This document shows positions 9,509 to 18,710 of a stretch of 64,000 bases of DNA, one piece after another. The translations under genes and the position numbers were made by a program. The number at the start of each line of letters is the position of its first letter. The first letter of the stretch is position 1. Source of the DNA: Ciceribacter lividus (GTDB taxonomy: Bacteria; Pseudomonadota; Alphaproteobacteria; Rhizobiales; Rhizobiaceae); contig NZ_QPIX01000003.1 in assembly GCF_003337715.1 (NCBI RefSeq), positions 380,185 through 444,184 of the forward strand. Reading direction: 5' to 3'. Below the pieces are notes generated by a model. The model was not told where the DNA came from, ran no database searches, and was given only the letters and a program-made list of their open reading frames with translations.

Positions 9509-10306
9509 ATGTTCGGAATCAGCAGGAAAACGGCGACGAAGGCGGCGATCGTGACGGCATTGTCCGTCGCGGCCTCGGTTTCGATCGTGCTGTTGCTCGT
9601 GCCGCTGCTCGGCGGCCATCCCGACGGACCCGGCTTCTGGATGAGCGTCCTGTGCCCGCTCGTCATCGCCGCACCGGCGAGCGCCTGGCAGTTCCATCAG
9701 AAAGAGACGATCGAGCGCCAGCGTGACGAGATCGCGCGCATGCACGTCGAACTGGAGGACATGCATGCGGAACTCTCCGTGTTGCATGCGGACCTGAAGC
9801 AGCGGTCGCGGATCGATTCCCTGACCGGCGGATTGAACCGTGAAACCTTCTTCGCCGCCCTCGACTCGGCGGCATTCGGGCCGCAGCCGTCCGCGCTGTT
9901 GATCGCAGACGCCGATCACTTCAAGAAGATCAACGATACCTTCGGCCATCTCGTCGGTGACGACGCATTGCGCATGATCGGCCGCACGATCGCCGCCACA
10001 GTCGGGCCGCGGGACTTCTGGGGCCGGATCGGCGGCGAGGAGTTCGTATTGTTCCTGGAAGGGGCGGATCGCGTGAAGGCGCTTGCGATCGCCGAGGCTC
10101 TTCGCCGCGCGGTGGCCGGCAGCGAGCTCGTCGCCGAGGGCATGCGCGTGCCGTTGTCCGTCAGCATCGGCGGACGTTGTGCAAAAGGTGTGTTCGATCC
10201 GACGGCACTTTTCCGGCAGGCCGACGAGGACCTCTACCGGGCGAAGAGGGCGGGCCGTAACCGCATCGTCATGGATGGCGAGGAGGCAGGAACGGTCGTC
10301 GCCTGA
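9509..10306 (+). CDS. Membrane-anchored GGDEF diguanylate cyclase
   Basis: 265 residues. Two membrane helices (about 12-34 and 42-60), a coiled coil with heptad-like pattern (about 64-100), then a GGDEF domain (about 105-258) that makes c-di-GMP. The active-site loop reads GGEEF, a fully functional variant. The substrate-binding ADADHFKKINDTFGH is intact. No inhibitory RxxD is seen at the usual position five residues before GGEEF (the residues are WGRI). The coiled coil presumably drives dimerisation. It ends 11 bp before the convergent tadA stop. Confidence 0.95.
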   Translation: MFGISRKTATKAAIVTALSVAASVSIVLLLVPLLGGHPDGPGFWMSVLCPLVIAAPASAWQFHQKETIERQRDEIARMHVELEDMHAELSVLHADLKQRSRIDSLTGGLNRETFFAALDSAAFGPQPSALLIADADHFKKINDTFGHLVGDDALRMIGRTIAATVGPRDFWGRIGGEEFVLFLEGADRVKALAIAEALRRAVAGSELVAEGMRVPLSVSIGGRCAKGVFDPTALFRQADEDLYRAKRAGRNRIVMDGEEAGTVVA

Positions 10307-10316
10307 GAGGTGCCGC

Positions 10317-10775
10317 TCAGAGCTCCTCGCGCCGCTCGCGGAAAAAGGTCTTGAGAATATCGGCCGCACGGCTCTCGCCGATACCGGAATAGACCTCCGG
10401 CGCGTGGTGGCAGGTCGGCTGGGCGTAGAAGCGCACGCCGTTGTCGACGCCGCCGCCCTTCGGGTCCTCGGCGCCGTAGTAGAGCCGCCGGATGCGGGCG
10501 AAGGAGATCGCGGCCGCGCACATCGTGCAGGGCTCCAGGGTCACGTAGAGATCGGCGCCGGAGAGCCGTTCGTCGCCGACTCGCTCCGCGGCGAGCCGGA
10601 TCGCGGCGATTTCGGCGTGCGCCGTCACGTCATGCAGCTCGCGGGTGCGGTTCCCGGCGCTCGCGATCACCTCGCCGTCGAGCACGACCACGGCACCGAT
10701 GGGCACTTCACCGCGTTTCCCGGCCGCTTCGGCTTCCGCCAGCGCAAGCTCCATGAAACGATTCGCCGGCCGCAT
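10317..10775 (-). CDS. tadA: tRNA-specific adenosine deaminase (A34 to I)
   Basis: 152-residue zinc deaminase. HAE (about residue 55) and PCTMC (about residue 85) supply the zinc ligands and the catalytic Glu. The C-terminal FFRERREEL matches the TadA RNA-binding helix. It converts A34 of tRNA-Arg(ACG) to inosine. The start MRPANRFMELAL is chosen over an upstream ATG that would overlap the divergent gene. It lies head-to-head with the pseudouridine synthase gene, 68 bp apart, so the two RNA-modification genes share a promoter region. Confidence 0.95.
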   Translation of the reverse strand: MRPANRFMELALAEAEAAGKRGEVPIGAVVVLDGEVIASAGNRTRELHDVTAHAEIAAIRLAAERVGDERLSGADLYVTLEPCTMCAAAISFARIRRLYYGAEDPKGGGVDNGVRFYAQPTCHHAPEVYSGIGESRAADILKTFFRERREEL

Positions 10776-10843
10776 GTGACATTTCCTCTTAACCAAGGCC
10801 CCGCGACCTGATAGGACACGGCCAAACCACAGGCAAACAACAA

Positions 10844-12643
10844 ATGACATCCAAAGACAAGCCTAAGCGTCCCGGCGCCAAATCGTCCGAACGCGGCGCA
10901 AAGCCGTCGCCCCGCAAATTCACCCGTTCCGCCGAGAAGGGCGCGCCGAAATCCGCCGCCAAGGCGGCACCGAAGGCCGCAGCCAAACCCGGCAAGCCGG
11001 CGCCTGTCGTGGCGGCCGCCACCGAGGCCGTCGTTCCGGAGCGCATCTCCAAGCTTCTCGCCCGCGCGGGCGTCGCCTCGCGCCGCGACGTCGAGCGCAT
11101 GATCATGGAGGGTCGCGTCAGCCTCAACGGCAAGGTGCTCGACACGCCGGTCGTCAATGCCACGCTCGCCGACAAGATCGAGGTGGATGGCGAGCCGATC
11201 CGCGGCATTGAGCGCACCCGTCTCTGGCTCTATCACAAGCCGGCGGGGCTGGTGACCACCAATTCCGATCCGGAAGGCCGCCCGACGGTGTTCGAGAACC
11301 TGCCGGACGACCTGCCGCGCGTCATGTCCATCGGCCGCCTCGACATCAACACCGAAGGCCTGCTGCTTCTGACCAATGACGGCGGCCTCGCCCGCGTGCT
11401 CGAATTGCCGACCACCGGCTGGTTGCGCCGCTACCGCGTCCGTGCCCATGGCGACATCGACCAGGACCGTCTCGACAAGCTGAAGGAAGGGATCGCCGTC
11501 GAAGGCGTGCTCTACGGTGCGATCGATGCCACCCTCGATCGCAAGCAGGGCCACAACGTCTGGCTGACCATGGGCCTGCGCGAAGGAAAGAACCGCGAGA
11601 TCAAGAACGTGCTCGGCGCGCTCGGCCTCGAGGTGAACCGCCTGATCCGCATCTCCTATGGCCCCTTCCAGCTCGGTGACCTGCCCGAAGGCCAGGTCCA
11701 GGAGGTCCGCGGCCGGATGCTGCGCGACCAGCTCGGGCCGCGCCTCATCGAGGATGCCAAGGCCAACTTCGACGCGCCGATCTATTCCCGCGAACGTGAC
11801 GAAGACGAGGGCGAGGCGGCCGAGAAGCCATCCGAAAAACCCCAGCGCGGCAAGCGCGAAAAGCCCGAGGATCGCCGCGAACGTGCTCTCGACAGGCTCG
11901 ACACCCGCCGCTCCGGCCCGGCGCCCAAGGCCGGGCGTGGCGATCATAAGAGGGAGGACGGCGACTTTGCCGACCGCCCGAAGCGCAAGCCGATGGGACA
12001 GAGCCGAACCGCCAATGTCTGGATGGCGCCGGGTGCGCGTCCGCTCGGCGAAAAGGCAGCCGCCCGCAAGGCGGCTTCCGGCGCCGGCAAGCCAGGCGGC
12101 CGCCCGCGCTTCGAGGAAGCTCCGCGGGGCGGAAAGCCCGCTTTCGGCCAGCCCGACGCCCGCTCGCGCGTGACGATCAGCAAGACCCGCGACGAGGAAG
12201 GCGAGTGGATCCGCGCCGAGGCGCCGCCCCGCCGCAAGGACGAGGACGAGGGTTTCGGCGGCAGACGGAGTGCCGGTGGCCGGCCGGATCGCGGCGATCG
12301 TCCCCGCGAAGGGCGTTCCTTCGAAGGCAGGTCTTTCGAGGATAGGCCCCGTCGCGAGCGTCCGCAGGAGGCGCGTGACCGCAGCGATCGGCCTCGTGGC
12401 GACAGACCCTACGGCGATCGCCCGCGCAGCGGCGAAAAGCCCGCCGGCGACCGGCCGTTCTCCGGCAAGCCCGAGCGCAAGGGCGGCAAGAGCTTCGGTG
12501 GCAAGAGTTTCGGCGGGAAGACCGGCGGCGGCAAGCCTGCCGGGGGAGCCGACAAACCGCGGGGTGGCCGTCCGGGTGGCGGCAAGCCTTTCGGGGGCAA
12601 GCCTTCCGGCGGTGGCCGGGGTCCTTCGAAGGGCAGGAGGTAA
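10844..12643 (+). CDS. RsuA/RluB-family pseudouridine synthase with a very long disordered tail
   Basis: 599 residues, about twice the usual size. A Lys/Ala/Pro-rich N-terminal extension (1-60) precedes an S4 RNA-binding domain (about 65-110; ISKLLARAGVASRRDVERMI). The catalytic domain (about 125-300) has GRLDINTEGLLLLTNDG with the active-site Asp. After about residue 310 comes roughly 290 residues of low-complexity basic/acidic sequence, ending in Gly-Lys/Arg-rich repeats (DRPRGDRPYGDRP, GGKSFGGKSFGGK). It isomerises uridine in 23S rRNA by family analogy (RluB-like). The tail resembles RG-rich RNA chaperone regions. Confidence 0.92.
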   Translation: MTSKDKPKRPGAKSSERGAKPSPRKFTRSAEKGAPKSAAKAAPKAAAKPGKPAPVVAAATEAVVPERISKLLARAGVASRRDVERMIMEGRVSLNGKVLDTPVVNATLADKIEVDGEPIRGIERTRLWLYHKPAGLVTTNSDPEGRPTVFENLPDDLPRVMSIGRLDINTEGLLLLTNDGGLARVLELPTTGWLRRYRVRAHGDIDQDRLDKLKEGIAVEGVLYGAIDATLDRKQGHNVWLTMGLREGKNREIKNVLGALGLEVNRLIRISYGPFQLGDLPEGQVQEVRGRMLRDQLGPRLIEDAKANFDAPIYSRERDEDEGEAAEKPSEKPQRGKREKPEDRRERALDRLDTRRSGPAPKAGRGDHKREDGDFADRPKRKPMGQSRTANVWMAPGARPLGEKAAARKAASGAGKPGGRPRFEEAPRGGKPAFGQPDARSRVTISKTRDEEGEWIRAEAPPRRKDEDEGFGGRRSAGGRPDRGDRPREGRSFEGRSFEDRPRRERPQEARDRSDRPRGDRPYGDRPRSGEKPAGDRPFSGKPERKGGKSFGGKSFGGKTGGGKPAGGADKPRGGRPGGGKPFGGKPSGGGRGPSKGRR

Positions 12644-12649
12644 CCGGCG

Positions 12650-13210
12650 GTGCGGATCGTCGGCGGTGAGTTTCGCGGTCGCAATCTGGCGACGCCGAAA
12701 TCGAACGCGATCCGGCCGACCATCGACCGGACGCGCGAGAGCCTGTTCAACATCCTGACCCACGCGCATCCCGGCTGTCTCGACGGCACGCGCGTGCTCG
12801 ACCTCTTCGCCGGGACCGGCGCAGTTGGCCTCGAGGCGCTGTCGCGCGGCTGCCGTGCCGCGCTCTTCGTCGAAAACAGTGTCGAAGGCCGCAGCCTTCT
12901 CTGGGAGAACATCGACGCGCTCGGCCTGCACGGGCGGGCGAAGATCCTGCGGCGCGATGCGACCCTGCTCGGTCCCGCCGCCAATATCGAGCCCTTTCAT
13001 CTGATGTTCGCAGACCCGCCCTACAACAAGGGTCTCGGCGAGAAGGCCTTCGCCGCCGCCCACGAGGGTGGCTGGCTGGTGCCGGGGGCGCTCGCGATCC
13101 TGGAGGAGAAGGCCGAGGCGGTGATCAACATGCACCCGGCCTTCCGCCTGATCGAGGAGCGGACGTTCGGCGACACGAAGATGTATTTCTACGAATACCG
13201 GCCCGCCTGA
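12650..13210 (+). CDS. rsmD: 16S rRNA (guanine966-N2)-methyltransferase
   Basis: 186 residues with a GTG start 6 bp after the pseudouridine synthase stop. N-terminus MRIVGGEFRGRNLATP and RPTIDRTRESLFNIL are RsmD hallmarks. The SAM motif is VLDLFAGTGAVGLEALSRG (about 47-65) and the catalytic motif is DPPYNKG (about 123-129), typical of base-amino methylation. It forms an rRNA-modification operon with the upstream gene and overlaps closely with the patatin gene (2 bp gap). Confidence 0.96.
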   Translation: MRIVGGEFRGRNLATPKSNAIRPTIDRTRESLFNILTHAHPGCLDGTRVLDLFAGTGAVGLEALSRGCRAALFVENSVEGRSLLWENIDALGLHGRAKILRRDATLLGPAANIEPFHLMFADPPYNKGLGEKAFAAAHEGGWLVPGALAILEEKAEAVINMHPAFRLIEERTFGDTKMYFYEYRPA

Positions 13211-13212
13211 CG

Positions 13213-14118
13213 GTGACGGGCGAACGAGGGCTGCCGGTGGAAAGCGAAACGACGCCAGCGACGATACCGGCTCCGGCCGCCGCCAGCGGGCCGACGCTGG
13301 CACTCGCGCTCGGAGCAGGCGGAGCCCGTGGGCTTGCCCATATTCCGGTCATTGAGGCGCTCGACGAAATGGGCATCCGTCCGGCGGCGATCGCCGGCTC
13401 TTCGATCGGCGCGATCATCGGCGCGGGAATGGCCGCCGGCATGACGGGTCGCGAGATTCGCGACTATACGCTGGAGACCGTCGGCAAGCGTTCGGTGCTC
13501 GCCAACCGCCTCTGGAGTCTCGGGCCGGCCACCATGCGCGACGCCCTCGGCGGGTTCCGGCTCGGTCAGTTCAATCTCGAACGTATCCTGGGGGCCTTTC
13601 TGCCGGAGCGCCTGCCGGAGGTTTTTTCCGGCCTCTCCATCCCGCTGAAGGTCGTCGCGACCGACTATTTCGGCCAGACCGAAGTCGTCTGCGAGAGCGG
13701 CGATCTCCTGAATGCACTCGCGGCGTCGGCGGCAATCCCCGCGCTCTTCATGCCGGTGCGCCTCGGCGGCCGCTTCATGATCGACGGCGGCATTTACAAT
13801 CCCGTTCCCTATGACCACCTCGCCGGCACGGCCGACATCGTCATCGGCGTCGATGTGATCGGCGGGCCGGTCGCCGGCGACGGCGAGCCGCCGAACCGCA
13901 TCGACAGCCTGTTCGGCGCGAGCCAGCTGATGATGCAGGCCAATCTGGCGCTCAAGCAGAAGCTCTCGCCACCCGACATCCTGCTGAGGCCGGACGTCAA
14001 TTCCTACCGCGTGCTCGATTTCCTGAAGGCGCGGCAGATCCTCGACGCGGCGGAAGCCCTGAAGGACGATCTCAAACGCCGGATCGAGGTGCGGCTGGAG
14101 GATGTCGTCCGCTGCTGA
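13213..14118 (+). CDS. Patatin-like phospholipase
   Basis: 301 residues, GTG start 2 bp after rsmD. Oxyanion-hole motif GAGGARGLAHIP (about 34-45), nucleophile elbow GSSIG (about 65-69) and catalytic Asp in DGGIYNP (about 196-202) form the complete Ser-Asp dyad. Related to the RssA branch of bacterial patatins (lipid acyl hydrolases). No signal peptide is seen, so it should be cytosolic or peripheral. The substrate is unknown. Confidence 0.93.
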   Translation: MTGERGLPVESETTPATIPAPAAASGPTLALALGAGGARGLAHIPVIEALDEMGIRPAAIAGSSIGAIIGAGMAAGMTGREIRDYTLETVGKRSVLANRLWSLGPATMRDALGGFRLGQFNLERILGAFLPERLPEVFSGLSIPLKVVATDYFGQTEVVCESGDLLNALAASAAIPALFMPVRLGGRFMIDGGIYNPVPYDHLAGTADIVIGVDVIGGPVAGDGEPPNRIDSLFGASQLMMQANLALKQKLSPPDILLRPDVNSYRVLDFLKARQILDAAEALKDDLKRRIEVRLEDVVRC

Positions 14119-14124
14119 CGGACT

Positions 14125-15942
14125 TCAGGAGTTCTCCGAGCCGGTATGGGCGCGAACGGCGGCCTCGACATCATCCGGCGTCGTGCGCTTCGGCTTCACC
14201 AGGGGTTCCGGCCGGACGGGACGGTTGTGCAGCATGTGCCGACCGGCATGCAGGCCGCCCGTCAGCTGGATGCGCAGCCGCTCCTCGTCGCGACGGCGGA
14301 TATCCTCGCCGATCGCGAGGGCTTCCTCCTCGCTCATGCCGAGGGCTTCCAGCGTCTTGCGGCCGAAGAGCAGGCCCGATTCCAGTGTCTCGCGCAGCTC
14401 GTATTCGACGTTCCGCGCCCTGAGCGACAGGCTGTGGATACGGTCGTAGGAGCGGACGAAGAGCCGCACGTCGGGGCATTCGGCGAGAATGAGATCGACG
14501 ATCCGGTCGGTCGTCTCCTTCTTCTGCGTGCAGACCGCGACGATCTTCGCCCGCTTCAGCCCCGCCGCGCGCAGCACGTCGAGCCGGTTGCCGTCGCCGT
14601 AGTAGATGCGGAAACCGAAGGAGGCCGCCTGGCGGATGCGGTCGGCGGAATCGTCGATGATCGTCACGTCGCGCCCGCTTGCGAGCAGGATCTGTGCGGC
14701 GATCTGGGCGAAACGCGAAAACCCGATGATCAGTACGTCGGAGCCCGCACCTTCGAAGTCCTCGTCGAGTTCCTCGCGGCTGTCGCCTGTGAGCAGGCGG
14801 CGCGAGAGCGTCGCGCCGATCGGCGTCAGCGCCATGGTCAGCGTGACAATCGAGATCAGCAGCGAGGCGGTGCCGTTCGAAAGAAGCTGTTGCGTGGTCG
14901 CGGTCGTGAACAGCACGAAGCCGAACTCGCCGCCCTGCGGCAGCAGAAAGGCGATCCGCACCGCATCGTCGTGCGAGGAACCGGATGTCCGGCAAAGGCC
15001 GTAGAGGATCGCGGCCTTGATCGCCATCACTGCCGGCACGGCGACAAGCACGAGAGCGAGATTGTCCAGGATGACCTTCAGGTCGAGCGATAGGCCGACG
15101 GCCATGAAGAACAGCCCGAGCAGCACTCCGCGGAAAGGCTCGATGTCGGCTTCGAGTTCGTGGCGGTAGGAGGATTCGGCGAGCATCACGCCGGACAGGA
15201 AGGCGCCCATCGCCATGGAAAGGCCGGCGAGCTGCATCAGCACCGCCGATCCGAGCACCACCAGCAGCGCCGCGGCGATCATCACCTCCCGCGCGCCGGT
15301 GCGGGCGATGATCTGGAAGAGAGGCGTCAGAAGGTAGCGTCCGGCCATCACCATCGCGACGATGGCGAGCACGGCGACGACCGAGTCGACGAGCACGGAT
15401 CCGTTGGCCGCCTCCTGGCGGCTGGACAGGATGGAAATCATCGCGAGCAGCGGGACGATCGCAAGGTCCTGCAGCAGCAGGATCGAGAACGAGCGCTGGC
15501 CGTAGCGGGTGTTCATGTCGCCGGCGTCGTTCAGCAGCTGCAGGGCGAAGGCGGTCGAGGAAAGCGCGAGCCCGAAGCCGGCGACCAGACCGCCGCGCCA
15601 GTCGACGAGACCGGAGAAGACGGCGGCGCCCGTGAGCGCGAGACCGGTCAGCAGCACCTGCGCCGTTCCGAGCCCGAAGATGTCGGCGCGCATGCGCCAG
15701 AGCCGCGAGGGATTGAGTTCGAGGCCGATGATGAAGAGCAGGAACACCACGCCGAGTTCGGCGACGGCGAGAATTTCGCCCGCACCCGTCAGCAGGTGAA
15801 GAATGGGGCCGATGACAACACCGGCGGCAAGATAGCCGAGCACGGTCCCGAGGCCGAGCTTGCGGAAGATCGGGGCCGCCACGACAGCCCCGCCGAGCAG
15901 AAGCAGGGTTTCGGTAAAGAGCGCGTCGGGTGCCGTCGTCAA
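14125..15942 (-). CDS. Kef-type monovalent cation:proton antiporter (CPA2) with RCK/TrkA-N domain
   Basis: 605 residues. About 12-13 membrane helices over residues 1-385 with the CPA2 motif ELGVVFLLFIIGLEL. A C-terminal Rossmann TrkA-N domain (about 400-520) starts DVLIIGFSRFAQIAAQIL, the NAD(H)-binding site that gates K+ efflux. After it comes a charged tail. By homology it exports K+ (or Na+) in exchange for protons. It faces the patatin gene convergently, 6 bp apart, and is divergent from pmbA. It could equally be named KefB- or KefC-like. Confidence 0.93.
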   Translation of the reverse strand: MTTAPDALFTETLLLLGGAVVAAPIFRKLGLGTVLGYLAAGVVIGPILHLLTGAGEILAVAELGVVFLLFIIGLELNPSRLWRMRADIFGLGTAQVLLTGLALTGAAVFSGLVDWRGGLVAGFGLALSSTAFALQLLNDAGDMNTRYGQRSFSILLLQDLAIVPLLAMISILSSRQEAANGSVLVDSVVAVLAIVAMVMAGRYLLTPLFQIIARTGAREVMIAAALLVVLGSAVLMQLAGLSMAMGAFLSGVMLAESSYRHELEADIEPFRGVLLGLFFMAVGLSLDLKVILDNLALVLVAVPAVMAIKAAILYGLCRTSGSSHDDAVRIAFLLPQGGEFGFVLFTTATTQQLLSNGTASLLISIVTLTMALTPIGATLSRRLLTGDSREELDEDFEGAGSDVLIIGFSRFAQIAAQILLASGRDVTIIDDSADRIRQAASFGFRIYYGDGNRLDVLRAAGLKRAKIVAVCTQKKETTDRIVDLILAECPDVRLFVRSYDRIHSLSLRARNVEYELRETLESGLLFGRKTLEALGMSEEEALAIGEDIRRRDEERLRIQLTGGLHAGRHMLHNRPVRPEPLVKPKRTTPDDVEAAVRAHTGSENS

Positions 15943-16037
15943 GCTGTCATTCTCCTTCTCTGTCTATCGTGACGGCTCTCGGGAATCGGCGCCGCGGCCC
16001 TTGATGCCTACTGGAATGCACAATACATGGAGCCCTA

Positions 16038-17399
16038 ATGAAAGGCCAAGTCATGACCCCTGAAATCGATTCCGCCACTCTCCTTTCCCGCGCCGGCCAG
16101 CTCGTCGATCTCGCCCTGAAGGCGGGAGCCGACAGTGCGGACGCGGTCATCGTCCGGTCGCGCTCGAAATCGGTCGGCGTTCGGTTGGGTAAGGTGGAGA
16201 CGACGGAGTCGTCCGAAAGCGACGACTTCTCGCTGCGGGTCTTCATCGGCAGGCAGGTCGCGAGCGTTTCGGCCAATCCCGGCTTCGATCTGAAGGTGCT
16301 TGCCGAGCGGGCGGTCGCGATGGCGAAGGTGTCGCCGGAAGACCCCTTCGCCGGTCTCGCCGACGCGGCTGATCTCGCACGCTCCTATCCCGACCTCGAT
16401 CTCTTCGATCCGGCCGAGGTATCGAGTGACGAATTGCGCGATGCGGCCCTTTCGGCGGAAGAGGCGGCGCTTGCGGTCAAGGGGGTCTCCAACTCGGTCG
16501 GAGCGGGAGCCTCGGCCGGCATGGGCGGTCTCGTGCTCGTTACATCGCACGGCTTTTCCGGCAGCTTCCAGTCCTCGCGCTTCGGCTGCTCCGTCGGCGT
16601 CATCGCCGGCGAGGGCACGCGGATGGAGCGCGACCACGACTTCGACAGCCGGCTCTTCCATGCCGATCTTGATCCTGCTTCCGAAATCGGGCGACGGGCC
16701 GGCGAGCGGGCGGTCCGCCGCCTCGATCCCCGCCAGGTCGAAACCGGCCAGAACGTCACCGTCGTCTTCGACCCGCGCGTGGCGCGCGGCTTCGTCGGCC
16801 ATATCGCCGGCGCGATCAATGGTGCGGCGGTCGCCCGCAAGACTTCCTTCCTGCGCGATCGCATGGGAACGGAGGTGCTGAAGCCCGGGTTGAACATCAC
16901 GGACGATCCGCTGAAGGTGCGCGGCTCCGGCTCGCGGCCCTTCGACGGCGAGGGTGTGAAGGGCGAGAAGCTGGTGATGATCGAGGACGGCGTCCTGAAG
17001 CACTGGTTCCTGTCTTCCTCCGCGGCCCGCGAACTCGGCCTCCATACCAACGGCCGTGGCTCGCGCGGTGGAACGGCCGTTTCCCCGACCTCGACCAACC
17101 TGGCGCTCGAGCCGGGCAGCGTTGCGCCGGAGGATCTGATCCGCTCCGTCGGTACCGGCTTCTACGTCACCGAGCTGATCGGCCAGGGCGTCAACATGGT
17201 GACCGGCGAGTACAGCCGCGGCGCCACCGGTTTCTGGATCGAGAACGGCGAGCTTGCCTATCCCGTTTCCGGCGTGACGATCGCGTCGAACCTGAAAGAC
17301 ATGTTCATGCGGCTGACCGCGGCGAGCGATATCGACCGCAAGTTTGCCGTCGCGTCGCCGACCATCGCCATCGAGGGCATGACGATCGCCGGCCGCTGA
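16038..17399 (+). CDS. pmbA: TldD/PmbA-family protein, PmbA-type
   Basis: 453 residues. The PmbA/TldE pattern is visible: an N-terminal domain with ADSADAVIVRSRSKSVGVRLG, then a C-terminal region with GHIAGAINGAAVARKTSFL. It lacks the HExxxH zinc motif that marks the TldD partner, so it is probably the non-catalytic half of a TldD/TldE protease that processes peptides. No tldD is seen here. GGAG precedes the ATG at 16038; an in-frame ATG at 16053 is an alternative. First gene of the block leading into the Kdo/lipid A genes. Confidence 0.92.
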   Translation: MKGQVMTPEIDSATLLSRAGQLVDLALKAGADSADAVIVRSRSKSVGVRLGKVETTESSESDDFSLRVFIGRQVASVSANPGFDLKVLAERAVAMAKVSPEDPFAGLADAADLARSYPDLDLFDPAEVSSDELRDAALSAEEAALAVKGVSNSVGAGASAGMGGLVLVTSHGFSGSFQSSRFGCSVGVIAGEGTRMERDHDFDSRLFHADLDPASEIGRRAGERAVRRLDPRQVETGQNVTVVFDPRVARGFVGHIAGAINGAAVARKTSFLRDRMGTEVLKPGLNITDDPLKVRGSGSRPFDGEGVKGEKLVMIEDGVLKHWFLSSSAARELGLHTNGRGSRGGTAVSPTSTNLALEPGSVAPEDLIRSVGTGFYVTELIGQGVNMVTGEYSRGATGFWIENGELAYPVSGVTIASNLKDMFMRLTAASDIDRKFAVASPTIAIEGMTIAGR

Positions 17400-17432
17400 C
17401 GTGACCCGCAAAACGCAGAGGATGGTGCCATT

Positions 17433-18242
17433 ATGACCACCGCTCTCATTTCCGACTGGCAGGCGGATATCGACCTGATCGCCGCCGCGGCACGGGAGGC
17501 GGCCGCCGTCGCGCTGACCTTCTTCGGCCAGTCGCCGCAGGTCTGGTGGAAGAACGAGGGCCGCTCGCCGGTCAGCGCCGCCGACCACGCCGCAAACGAA
17601 TGCCTCGAAGAGCGGTTGCGCACCGCCCGTCCGTCCTACGGCTGGCTTTCGGAGGAAACCGACGACGATCTCGGCCGGTTGAAATCGGACACCCTGTTCG
17701 TCGTCGACCCGATCGACGGTACGCGCGCCTTCATCGGCAACAAACCGACCTGGTGCGTCAGCGTCGCCGTCGTTCATCGCGGCAAGCCGGTGGCCGGCGT
17801 TCTCGTCGCGCCGGCGCTCGGCGAGGAGTATTCGGCGGTCGAAGGCGGACCGGCGCTGAAGAACGGCAAGCCGATCACGGTCGCCGCCTTCGATCCGGTG
17901 AAGAAACTGCGCGTCGCAACCCCGATGGACATTGTCGATGTGTTCGACGCGCCGCTGAAGGGCCGCATCGAACGCGTCGAACACGTCCCTTCGCTCGCCT
18001 ACCGGATCGCGATGGTCGCCGAAGGCCGCATCGACGCCACGTTCGTCAAGCCGAACTCCCATGACTGGGACATCGCAGCCGCCGATCTCATCCTGCGGCA
18101 GGCCGGAGGGCGGCTCACCGATCTCGGTGGAAACGCACTCACCTACAATCGTCCGGAGGTCACCCACGGCGTCCTGTGCGCGGCGGTTGAAGGCGAGCTT
18201 CCGGATCTCCTCGAGAGGCTTGCCGCCTTCCCGCGCGGTTGA
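17433..18242 (+). CDS. cysQ: 3'(2'),5'-bisphosphate nucleotidase / inositol monophosphatase family
   Basis: 269 residues. Metal-binding motifs of the IMPase superfamily: SEET (about 73-76), DPIDGTRAF (about 92-100) and WDIAAADLIL (about 210-219). CysQ removes the 3' phosphate of PAP from sulfation pathways; other members act on inositol phosphates. The name is a family call, since substrate choice cannot be read from the motifs. Sits 33 bp after pmbA and 62 bp before DUF4170, in the conserved order seen ahead of waaA in rhizobia. Confidence 0.88.
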   Translation: MTTALISDWQADIDLIAAAAREAAAVALTFFGQSPQVWWKNEGRSPVSAADHAANECLEERLRTARPSYGWLSEETDDDLGRLKSDTLFVVDPIDGTRAFIGNKPTWCVSVAVVHRGKPVAGVLVAPALGEEYSAVEGGPALKNGKPITVAAFDPVKKLRVATPMDIVDVFDAPLKGRIERVEHVPSLAYRIAMVAEGRIDATFVKPNSHDWDIAAADLILRQAGGRLTDLGGNALTYNRPEVTHGVLCAAVEGELPDLLERLAAFPRG

Positions 18243-18304
18243 CGTTTCCGTCGAAATCGATCACAGGAAAAGGGGAGGCGAACACGAATGGAAAGAAACG
18301 TAGA

Positions 18305-18556
18305 ATGACCGAATCCAGCGATCAGAAGCAGCTCCTCCACCTCGTCTTCGGCGGTGAGCTGACCAGCCTCAAGGACGTGCATTTCAAGGACCTGAACGAT
18401 CTCGACATCGTCGGTATCTTCCCCGATTATGCAAGCGCGCTGGCGGCGTGGAAGGGTAAGGCCCAGGCCACTGTCGACAACGCCCACATGCGCTATTTCA
18501 TCGTGCACATGCACCGCCTGTTGACCCCGGGTGAGAAGGTCGCGGGTCAGGACTGA
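18305..18556 (+). CDS. DUF4170 family small protein
   Basis: 83 residues, starting MTESSDQKQLLHLVFGG. Contains the DUF4170 core LTSLKDVHFKDLNDLDIVGI followed by YASALAAWKGKAQATVDNA and HMRYFIVHMHRLL. No known activity. Soluble, no signal peptide. It is conserved in alphaproteobacteria immediately before waaA, so a role linked to Kdo transfer or envelope assembly is a guilt-by-association inference only. Confidence 0.88.
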   Translation: MTESSDQKQLLHLVFGGELTSLKDVHFKDLNDLDIVGIFPDYASALAAWKGKAQATVDNAHMRYFIVHMHRLLTPGEKVAGQD

Positions 18557-18570
18557 TGAATTCGACCGTG

Positions 18571-18598
18571 CCGCATCCGGTCTTTAGATCGGGTGCGG
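18571..18598 (+). other. Stem-loop between DUF4170 and waaA
   Basis: CCGCATCCGGTC (18571-18582), loop TTTA, GATCGGGTGCGG (18587-18598). Twelve base pairs including two G-U pairs in RNA. No adjacent U tract; TTTTT occurs only 12 bases later. It could be a weak terminator or processing site that sets waaA expression apart from the upstream genes. Confidence 0.4.
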
Positions 18599-18710
18599 TG
18601 GCGGGACGTCAATTTTTGAACGCAGTTTTGCAGCATCGACAGTTTCAGTTTGGCCAGCCTGATCGAAAGGGCGCCATGGCACCGAAAGCTAAGAGAAGCG
18701 GTCTTTATTG

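Noticed and set aside
12240..12643. Repeats at the 3' end of the pseudouridine synthase considered as a CRISPR or satellite array
   Set aside because: The periodicity is in the protein (Gly-Lys and Asp-Arg-Pro repeats); units vary in length and no spacers are present.
10667..13303. 878-codon minus-strand frame across the pseudouridine synthase and rsmD
   Set aside because: Shadow frame opposite genes with clear family motifs; repetitive Ala/Arg/Gly translation.
16035..18167. 710-codon minus-strand frame across pmbA and cysQ
   Set aside because: Antisense shadow; pmbA and cysQ have complete family motifs on the plus strand.
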